Assembly: GCA_023132075.1 (NCBI GenBank)
Contig: JAGLYT010000003.1
Coordinates: 1-21,705, forward strand
From: JAGLHV01 sp023132075 [NCBI: bacterium]
GTDB lineage: Bacteria > CBDUZB01 > JAGLHV01
Direction: 5' to 3'
DNA length: 21,705 nucleotides
Positions within the stretch are counted from its first letter, which is position 1. Each line of letters starts with the position of its first letter. The position numbers and the translations under genes are program-made. Positions 16,706 through 21,705 of the stretch are shown here, piece after piece. The notes under the pieces are model-generated. The model was not told the DNA's origin. It worked only from the letters and a program-made list of their open reading frames with translations, and made no database searches.

Positions 16706-17824
16706 TTGAAATTTTGGTTAAAATGTGTTTTAGTTGTTTTTGTCGGATTAATTATAATTGCAGGTTTTTTTAAAGTTCTTGCCGGAAAACTTATTTACAA
16801 TTTAACGGTAAAAAATATTCCGGAATTAACCAATACAACAATTGACTTAAAAAGCGTTAATGTTTGTTTTCTCAAAGGAAGAGTATCTTTTAATGAATTG
16901 GCTATTAGTGATTCGGCAGATTCTTCTGCAAAAACTATACTTTTTGTTAAAAAACTCCGGATAAATATTGGTCTTTTCTCTCTCTTGAAGGGAAATCCTC
17001 TTTTTCAGGAGATATTTTTTCATCACCCGATAATAAATATTGAACATCCGAGATTTAATGAGATTTTTTCTTGTTTAACAGGAGCAATTGAAACAAAAAA
17101 TGCTGAAGAAATAAAAAACATTTCTTCTCCGTTATCGATTCCTTTAACTATAGAAAAAATTATTTTAAAAAAAGGAAAGCTTGTTTTCAACGATTATCCG
17201 GATGAAAAACAATCTTTATTAATTAACAATTTAGACTGTTTAGTTAAAAATATAAATGTAAAAAATTCAGGAGTAAAATTTAGTTTAAAAGGGGAATTTC
17301 CTTCGTCTCCCAAAGGAAATATTTTCTGTAAAGGGGAGTTTCTTACGGTTGATCAAAAAGTAAATTTAACCGGTGAAATTCAAGCTAAAAATATCTTTTT
17401 ACCTTATTTTAATTCGTTCTTTGAGCCTAATTGCAATTTTAATATAAAAAATGGTATTCTACAATTGCATTCCATTATCCAATGTCAAAATGACTGGGTA
17501 GTTTCCAGCAATTTAGTTACTCTGGAAAATTTACACATTAGTTTCGGGGATGGAATGACGAAAACACAGAAAATTTTCGGTTTACCGGTAAAAATTGTAA
17601 CTGATTTTTTTAAAACCGATAAAATTTCTTTTAATTTACCAATAAGCGGGGATATTCGGGATCCGCAATTTGGTTTTTCCACGGCAATCAGTCAAATGCT
17701 TTTAAAAGCATTTAAAGATAAATTTAAAGACAGCACCGCTAAAACTCTTTCTGTAAAGATGGGTAGAAAAATTGGCGGAAAAATTGATAATCTTTTTAGA
17801 GAAATTTTTTATTTAAAAAAATAG
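16706..17824 (+). CDS. AsmA/DUF748-like envelope protein
   Basis: Membrane-anchored protein of 372 residues resembling the AsmA/DUF748 group, which includes repeating-beta-groove proteins connected with lipid transport between inner and outer membrane. One N-terminal transmembrane helix (about 5-25) is followed by a region dominated by short alternating beta strands. FFHHPIINIEH near 105, LTIEKIILKKGKLVFND near 148 and the C-terminal FNLPISGDIRDPQFGFSTAI near 313-332 are typical of this group; the last motif (pISGdi-dPqF) is its best hallmark. It is shorter than most AsmA proteins. The start is TTG 16706 with a good ribosome site. The stop is only 8 nt before tRNA-Met, so message and tRNA probably share a transcript. 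Its presence argues for an outer membrane. The precise subfamily is uncertain. Confidence 0.75.
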   Translation: MKFWLKCVLVVFVGLIIIAGFFKVLAGKLIYNLTVKNIPELTNTTIDLKSVNVCFLKGRVSFNELAISDSADSSAKTILFVKKLRINIGLFSLLKGNPLFQEIFFHHPIINIEHPRFNEIFSCLTGAIETKNAEEIKNISSPLSIPLTIEKIILKKGKLVFNDYPDEKQSLLINNLDCLVKNINVKNSGVKFSLKGEFPSSPKGNIFCKGEFLTVDQKVNLTGEIQAKNIFLPYFNSFFEPNCNFNIKNGILQLHSIIQCQNDWVVSSNLVTLENLHISFGDGMTKTQKIFGLPVKIVTDFFKTDKISFNLPISGDIRDPQFGFSTAISQMLLKAFKDKFKDSTAKTLSVKMGRKIGGKIDNLFREIFYLKK

Positions 17825-17832
17825 GAAATTAT

Positions 17833-17909
17833 GGCGGTGTAGCTCAGTCTGGCAGAGCAGGCGGCTCATACCCGCTATGTCGGGGGTTCAAATCCCTCCG
17901 CCGCTACCA
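17833..17909 (+). tRNA. tRNA-Met (anticodon CAT)
   Basis: A 77-nt cloverleaf: acceptor GGCGGTG paired to CGCCGCT, D arm GCTCAGTCTGGCAGAGC, anticodon stem GGCGG/CCGCT with loop CTCATAC, and T arm GGGGG-TTCAAAT-CCCTC. CCA is encoded. It lacks the C1:A72 mismatch of initiators (G1:U72 instead), so elongator Met is most likely; an Ile tRNA with lysidine-modified CAT cannot be excluded. It begins 8 nt after the AsmA-like stop codon. Confidence 0.95.
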
Positions 17910-17920
17910 AAAGAAAGATA

Positions 17921-17948
17921 TTGTATACTTAATAAAAATTGATATAAT
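17921..17948 (+). promoter_or_regulatory. Possible promoter for tRNA-Val
   Basis: A perfect TATAAT at 17943-17948 lies 16 bp after a weak -35 (TTGTAT, 17921-17926). The predicted start would fall at about 17955, just before the mature tRNA-Val 5' end at 17957. It could supplement read-through from the promoter upstream. Confidence 0.4.
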
Positions 17949-17956
17949 ATAAATTC

Positions 17957-18031
17957 GGGCGGGTAGCTTAGAGGGATAGCGCTGCCCTTACAAGGCAGAG
18001 GTCGGAGGTTCGAGTCCTCTCCCGCCCACCA
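17957..18031 (+). tRNA. tRNA-Val (anticodon TAC)
   Basis: A 75-nt cloverleaf with a fully paired acceptor GGGCGGG/CCCGCCC, D arm AGCTTAGAGGGATAGCG, anticodon arm CTGCC-CTTACAA-GGCAG, T arm GGAGG-TTCGAGT-CCTCT and encoded CCA. Confidence 0.96.
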
Positions 18032-18091
18032 ATAAAAATGGATAAGCAGTATTTATTTTATAATTAAATAAAAATGTACCTTTTAAAAAAA

Positions 18092-18170
18092 GGGGACGTG
18101 GTGTAGCCTGGTTTATCACGCTGCCCTGTCAAGGCAGAGATCGCGAGTTCGAATCTCGTCGTCCCCGCCA
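18092..18170 (+). tRNA. tRNA-Asp (anticodon GTC)
   Basis: Acceptor GGGGACG/CGTCCCC with discriminator G and encoded CCA, anticodon arm CTGCC-CTGTCAA-GGCAG, and T arm GCGAG-TTCGAAT-CTCGT. At 79 nt it is slightly long because of an enlarged D arm (TGGTGTAGCCTGGTTTATCACG). Its anticodon stem is identical to that of tRNA-Val. Confidence 0.95.
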
Positions 18171-18174
18171 GTTA

Positions 18175-18211
18175 AAAAAGGGTCAGAGTAATTTTCTCTC
18201 TGACCCTTTTT
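18175..18211. terminator. Strong terminator, probably bidirectional
   Basis: Perfect 14-bp stem (AAAAAGGGTCAGAG / CTCTGACCCTTTTT) with a 9-nt loop, starting 4 nt after tRNA-Asp. A T-rich tract follows on the plus strand, and the A run on the left becomes a T run on the minus strand. It can therefore end both the tRNA transcript and the convergent methyltransferase transcript. Confidence 0.85.
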
Positions 18212-18331
18212 ATTATTTTTTTTCACTCAATGCTTACCCCCCAAATACGGATAACACATTTATCCTTAATTTATTATGATATTTTACGCTCAGAATAGTC
18301 TTTAGTTCTTCAATCTGCCCTTCAAGGTTTA

Positions 18332-19108
18332 TTACCGTATCTTCTTAGATTTGTTATTTAATACCCAAATTATTCCTTTAGTCTTGACTAATTCTTCTGA
18401 TTCTTTTATTTGATTCTTTACATATTTTTCAAAAAGTCTTATTTTGTCAGAATATTTCTCTTTTAATCTTTCCACGTTTTTTTTAATTATTTTTGTATTA
18501 TAATCATTGATTTCCTTCATTTCCAAGTCCGATTGCATATAATAATCTATTATTTTCAAAGACTGTGATTTAATACACTTTTTTGCTTCAGAGAAAAATA
18601 AATATTTATCGGATTTAAATAATGAATCATCACTCAAAACACAATCGTCAATAATTATAATCCCGTCAGATTTGGTAACCCGCTTCAGTTTTTTAACGGT
18701 AATACCGATATCTCCTAATACTCCTCCTACCGCAGCCATAATAACAAGGTCATATTTTTTGTTTTTGCAAATCATCTTTCTAATATCATTCACTTCAAAT
18801 TTGCAGAGATTACTAACATTATACTTTTTTGCATACTGTTTTGCTTCTTCTATGAATCCACCTATCCCATCAATACCAAGGACATTAAATTTAAAATTCT
18901 TTGCGATTTTTATTGCTATAGAACCCTTTCCACAACCAAGATCTATACAAGATGCTTTGTTTTTTTTATAATTTTTTCCGACTAATTCAACAATTCTTTC
19001 TGATGAAGCACCAATATCCCATAAACCAGACAACATTTCAGGAATAAAGGGCATCATATCAATCGATGCACCTATTGAATAAGCGCATTCAGATATCAAA
19101 TCAGACAT
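18332..19108 (-). CDS. Class I SAM-dependent methyltransferase, substrate unknown
   Basis: Soluble Rossmann-fold methyltransferase of 258 residues. Motif I, CIDLGCGKGSIAIKIA, lies at about 54-69. An acidic motif II follows in VLGIDGIGG near 76-84, VNDIRKM near 106 gives the adenine-side acid, and YDLVIMAAVGGVLGDIG near 119-135 is the motif IV region. No domain reveals the substrate. The N-terminal 45 residues are hydrophobic and rich in Met and Ile. The frame is open to GTG 19117, but AGGAG is only 2 nt before that codon and 11 nt before ATG 19108, so I use the ATG. It stands alone, convergent with the tRNA block and 124 nt from mnmA upstream, which may reflect independent acquisition. Confidence 0.82.
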   Translation of the reverse strand: MSDLISECAYSIGASIDMMPFIPEMLSGLWDIGASSERIVELVGKNYKKNKASCIDLGCGKGSIAIKIAKNFKFNVLGIDGIGGFIEEAKQYAKKYNVSNLCKFEVNDIRKMICKNKKYDLVIMAAVGGVLGDIGITVKKLKRVTKSDGIIIIDDCVLSDDSLFKSDKYLFFSEAKKCIKSQSLKIIDYYMQSDLEMKEINDYNTKIIKKNVERLKEKYSDKIRLFEKYVKNQIKESEELVKTKGIIWVLNNKSKKIR

Positions 19109-19240
19109 ATCTATCACTACTCCTGCAAATTTTCTTTCCTCCGGTTAACGGAAACAACAATTATTTATTTTGATTTTTCCGGAATTAAATAGGAACAGCA
19201 ACTATTTATTCAAATTCTATCGGACAACAATTGTTTTACT

Positions 19241-20320
19241 TCAAACAATACCGGTACTTACTATTCTCCCCCCTCCGAGAACCGTATCTTTTTGGTAAAA
19301 AACTACTGCCTGGCCGGGGGTAATTGCCCATTGAGGCCGGTCAAATTTTATTTTCAAATTGCCTTTATCTAAAAGCATAATCGTTGCCGGGGAAGGTGAG
19401 TGACGATAGCGTATCTTTACCTGAGCTTTAAAAGGTAATTTTAATTTGTTTTTACTTATCCAATTGATATTATCCGCAATTAATTCATCCTGATAAACAT
19501 CCTTCTGTTTGCCTACAGTAACGGTATTACCTTCTTTATCAATTTTAATTACATACAACGGGTGCTTATCAGCAATGCCTATTCCCTTACGCTGTCCAAT
19601 AGTATAAAACATAATCCCCTGGTGTTTGCCGATAACTTTACCCTGTTTATTTAAAATATTCCCGGGATTTACTCTCTTCAGTCCCTGTCTTTTGATAAAA
19701 TTTCGATAATCATTATCCGGAATAAAACATATTTCCTGCGATTCTGATTTGATATCTACAGCTAAGTTTAACTCCTGCGCCTTTTGCTTTATCTTTTTTT
19801 TGGAAAAACCGCCCAGAGGCAATAAAATATGTTTAAGTTGTCTTTGTTTTAGCCCGTATAAAACATAAGATTGATCCTTGGTTAAATCCGTTCCTCTTTT
19901 AAGCAAAAATTCTTTTCTTTTTTGGTCGTATTCTATTTGAGCATAATGTCCTGTAGCCAAATAATCGGCATTGAGTTCTTTTGCTTTTTCTAACAACGCA
20001 CCAAATTTTATATATTGATTACACCTTATGCAAGGATTGGGAGTTCTTCCGCATTTATATTCTTTACAAAAATAATTAATTATTTTCTTCCGAAAAAAAT
20101 CCTCCAAATCTACTACATAATGGCTGATCCCTAATTGCTCGGCAACTTTTTTTGCCTTCTCTACTACCCCTTCCCCGCCTCCCCGTCCATCCTGTTCGTA
20201 TTCCCGGCCAATCTGCATAGTAATACCAACAACTTCAAAGTCTTTCTCTTTAAGCAAAACCGCAGTTACCGAAGAATCTACTCCACCGCTCATAGCTACT
20301 ACTACTTTTTTCCCACGCAT
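19241..20320 (-). CDS. mnmA: tRNA-specific 2-thiouridylase MnmA
   Basis: ATP-dependent enzyme that places the 2-thio group on U34 of tRNA-Lys, tRNA-Glu and tRNA-Gln in the cytoplasm, taking sulfur from a persulfide relay. The 359-residue protein has normal length. It shows the PP-loop SGGVDSS at 11-17, the nucleophile region PNPCIRCN (C97, C100), the second catalytic Cys in SQEICFIPD (C198), ATGHYAQ near 122, KDQSYVLY near 148 and GQRKGIGI in the central domain. ATG 20320 is the family start; the best ribosome-site match, GGAGGG, is a rather long 14 nt upstream, just after an 8-bp inverted repeat. The usual neighbour iscS is not in this window. Confidence 0.96.
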   Translation of the reverse strand: MRGKKVVVAMSGGVDSSVTAVLLKEKDFEVVGITMQIGREYEQDGRGGGEGVVEKAKKVAEQLGISHYVVDLEDFFRKKIINYFCKEYKCGRTPNPCIRCNQYIKFGALLEKAKELNADYLATGHYAQIEYDQKRKEFLLKRGTDLTKDQSYVLYGLKQRQLKHILLPLGGFSKKKIKQKAQELNLAVDIKSESQEICFIPDNDYRNFIKRQGLKRVNPGNILNKQGKVIGKHQGIMFYTIGQRKGIGIADKHPLYVIKIDKEGNTVTVGKQKDVYQDELIADNINWISKNKLKLPFKAQVKIRYRHSPSPATIMLLDKGNLKIKFDRPQWAITPGQAVVFYQKDTVLGGGRIVSTGIV

Positions 20321-20342
20321 TTTGTTTGTTTAATCCCTCCAC

Positions 20343-20368
20343 CCTTTTCCTCCCCATCAAGGAAAAGG
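20343..20368 (-). repeat. Inverted repeat in the mnmA leader
   Basis: Perfect 8-bp arms CCTTTTCC and GGAAAAGG with a 10-nt loop, ending about 23 nt before the mnmA ATG and directly before the presumed ribosome site GGAGGG. In RNA it would form a hairpin next to the initiation region. Confidence 0.45.
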
Positions 20369-20438
20369 AAAACAGACAAATTTATTGCCAAACGAAATTA
20401 TAAACTTATACATAAATACACATTAGATTAAACTACTG

Positions 20439-20467
20439 TCTAAAATAGGCAAATTTTAACAAGTCAA
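20439..20467 (-). promoter_or_regulatory. Possible promoter for mnmA
   Basis: On the minus strand TTGACT (20467-20462) is followed after 17 bp by TTTAGA (20444-20439). The -35 is good and the -10 poor. The predicted leader is about 110 nt and would include the inverted repeat at 20343-20368. Confidence 0.4.
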
Positions 20468-20748
20468 CCCTTATACACAAAAACGGTGTTCCTGATTTAA
20501 ATATATTTTTATCGAAAACCGGGCTTTTCCAAGAAATTACACTGGCAGGATTACTGAAAAACACAAACTTGATAGCAACAAACTCTGAAAACCAAAAATC
20601 TAAAAAATCAACTCATTCTTTATATTTTATGACTCTTTTCACACAAGTTTCTTATAAGAATCCTGCAGAAATTTAGATAAATTTTTAAGCTTAACTACGG
20701 ACTGAATACCTTCAATACCGGTATGGACAAACAGAAAGAAAACCATTT

Positions 20749-21591
20749 TTACTTAAAAACCCAATCCTTTTTTCCCTTTTGCATGTTTTCTAAAGCTGTT
20801 TTTTTTATATTTATAATTTCTTCCCCGTCTGCTTCCAATAATCGAAGTCCCTCATAATCGAAAAATTTATATTTACCACAGACATTATAAACTGTTTCCA
20901 TTAATAATTCTAAAAACTCATCCCACATATAATCCGAAGAACTTTTACTTTCTTCCGCTTCCAGTTTACATTCAAAAACAACTAATTCATCATCTTCTTC
21001 TTTTTTACTTATAGCATTTATGTAAAACTTAGGCACAGAAAGATTCTGCTGATTGATTTGGGCATTAAGCCGTTGAACCATTTGCGCAGATAAAAAACCG
21101 GGGAACTTAATCTCCGAAAAAGAAAAATCATCTTTTTCCCAGAAATCCTGAGGAACTATTTCTAAAACCAATCTATTAAAGTAATCTTCCTGAGATATAT
21201 ATCTAAAAAAAGATTTTTTAATGTCATCTATATATCTGACAAAGGAAACATCTACCTCGGAAACAGTATCCCTGCAGATAATTACAAAAAAATCTAAGGG
21301 CGCATCTGTACTTAAACAAACCCGGGTTACAGTTAAAAAAATCCTGTCTATTTTATTTTTTGCTTCTTTAGTAAAATAAAAATTTTCTTCGATTAAATTG
21401 TCCAACACTATACCAACGCTCAGCGTTTCCCCTGTAATCTTTACTTCCACATCTAAATCATAGTTTTCCTTACATATTTTTATTATTGATTCTGAGACTT
21501 TTTCCCGGGGAAAAGTAGGTGTACAGGCGGTAATACCCAACATCAAAAAACCACAAATTAATAGATAAATTAATTCTCTTTTTCCATTCAT
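20749..21591 (-). CDS. Lipoprotein of unknown function
   Basis: Predicted secreted lipoprotein of 280 residues. A short basic start (MNGKRE), a hydrophobic core and the lipobox ITAC place the lipidated cysteine at residue 23. The mature part is acidic and mixed alpha/beta with few cysteines; I recognise no domain. FFRYISQEDYFNRLVLEIVPQ near 130-150 and a C-terminal segment rich in Asp/Glu are its most distinctive parts. The frame is open 14 codons further to ATG 21633, but that would overlap the ftsH-like gene by 38 bp and spoil the signal peptide, so ATG 21591 is chosen; AAGGA is 16 nt away, so translation may depend on coupling to the upstream gene, whose stop is only 4 nt away. Confidence 0.7.
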   Translation of the reverse strand: MNGKRELIYLLICGFLMLGITACTPTFPREKVSESIIKICKENYDLDVEVKITGETLSVGIVLDNLIEENFYFTKEAKNKIDRIFLTVTRVCLSTDAPLDFFVIICRDTVSEVDVSFVRYIDDIKKSFFRYISQEDYFNRLVLEIVPQDFWEKDDFSFSEIKFPGFLSAQMVQRLNAQINQQNLSVPKFYINAISKKEEDDELVVFECKLEAEESKSSSDYMWDEFLELLMETVYNVCGKYKFFDYEGLRLLEADGEEIINIKKTALENMQKGKKDWVFK

Positions 21592-21595
21592 AAAT

Positions 21596-21705
21596 CTATT
21601 TTCTTTTTCCTTCTTGTTCTTTCCCGAATTCATTAAATATTGATTCTATTTCGTCATAGTCTAATTCTTCTTTTTTCAATAATTCAGCAGCAAACCTATC
21701 CAAAA
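21596..21705 (-). CDS. ftsH: C-terminal end of an FtsH-like protease (partial)
   Basis: The last 35 codons of a minus-strand gene entering from the right edge, ending in TAG at 21596. The translation contains LDRFAAELLKKEELDYDEI, which matches the FtsH C-terminal pattern (A-x-x-LL-x-KE-x-LD-x-x-EI) just after the metalloprotease domain, followed by a short charged tail. FtsH is the membrane-bound AAA+ zinc protease for quality control. Only this fragment is visible, so the identification rests on one short motif. Confidence 0.6.
   Translation of the reverse strand, partial: LDRFAAELLKKEELDYDEIESIFNEFGKEQEGKRK

Larger units (their letters stand above)
20321..20748. other. Intergenic region between the lipoprotein gene and mnmA
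   Basis: These 428 bp carry no convincing gene. A plus-strand frame without stops runs from 20449 to 20673 but lacks an early start codon and a ribosome site. A 35-codon minus-strand frame at 20639-20746 begins just after the lipoprotein stop and also lacks a ribosome site. A 12-bp palindrome TTCTTATAAGAA is at 20649-20660. A possible mnmA promoter and leader hairpin are listed separately. I see no clear terminator for the lipoprotein gene. Confidence 0.6.

Noticed and set aside
18092-19240. Possible integration at the tRNA-Asp 3' end
   Set aside because: No second copy of the tRNA 3' segment (for example GTCCCCGCCA) and no integrase gene were seen downstream.
20449-20673. Plus-strand 75-codon stretch without stops between mnmA and the lipoprotein gene
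   Set aside because: It has no start codon near its beginning, no ribosome site and no recognisable motif; low-complexity composition fits chance.
20639-20746. Minus-strand 35-codon frame starting ATG just after the lipoprotein stop
   Set aside because: No Shine-Dalgarno at a workable distance and no family resemblance; kept only as a note in the intergenic entry.

Overview
The window is AT-rich, densely packed bacterial DNA. Fourteen of its genes run on the minus strand in one long, mostly contiguous series from about 14490 down to the left edge. The order phoH - HD phosphodiesterase - ybeY - diacylglycerol kinase - (CNNM/CBS pair) - recO - glyQ - glyS, preceded by hisS-aspS, closely matches the well-known Firmicute-type housekeeping cluster. 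In contrast, an AsmA-like envelope protein, a lipoprotein and a GGDEF signalling protein fit a cell with an outer membrane. This suggests a deep-branching, low-GC, diderm, probably uncultivated anaerobe. An Atribacterota-like or comparable candidate phylum is possible, but nothing here fixes the taxonomy.

Layout from left to right. 1-6550: glyS (cut by the edge), glyQ, recO, two tandem DUF21/CBS membrane proteins, a diacylglycerol kinase-PAP2 fusion and ybeY. 6531-13026: a 7TM-HD phosphodiesterase lacking its usual outer sensor domain, phoH, aspS, hisS and a xylose-isomerase-like TIM-barrel protein. 13093-14490: an archaeo-eukaryotic-type primase (AEP) with a C-terminal four-cysteine domain resembling the iron-sulfur domain of the primase large subunit PriL. 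14769-16220: a REC-GAF-GGDEF response regulator with its own strong promoter. 16221-16705: a divergent promoter region.

16706-18211 is the only plus-strand block: an AsmA-like protein followed 8 nt later by tRNA-Met, then tRNA-Val and tRNA-Asp, ending in a strong hairpin terminator that should work in both directions. 18332-21705 returns to the minus strand: a lone methyltransferase, mnmA, a lipoprotein of unknown function and the last codons of an ftsH-like gene.

Most genes serve translation and RNA quality control (three aminoacyl-tRNA synthetases, MnmA, YbeY, PhoH, tRNAs), membrane lipid and ion homeostasis (DGK-PAP2, CNNM pair, AsmA) and nucleotide signalling (PgpH-like HD, GGDEF). The most unusual item is the single-chain primase at the head of the housekeeping run, next to a TIM-barrel protein that retains the metal-ligand pattern of endonuclease IV. 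No CRISPR array, insertion sequence, prophage or replication origin was recognised.
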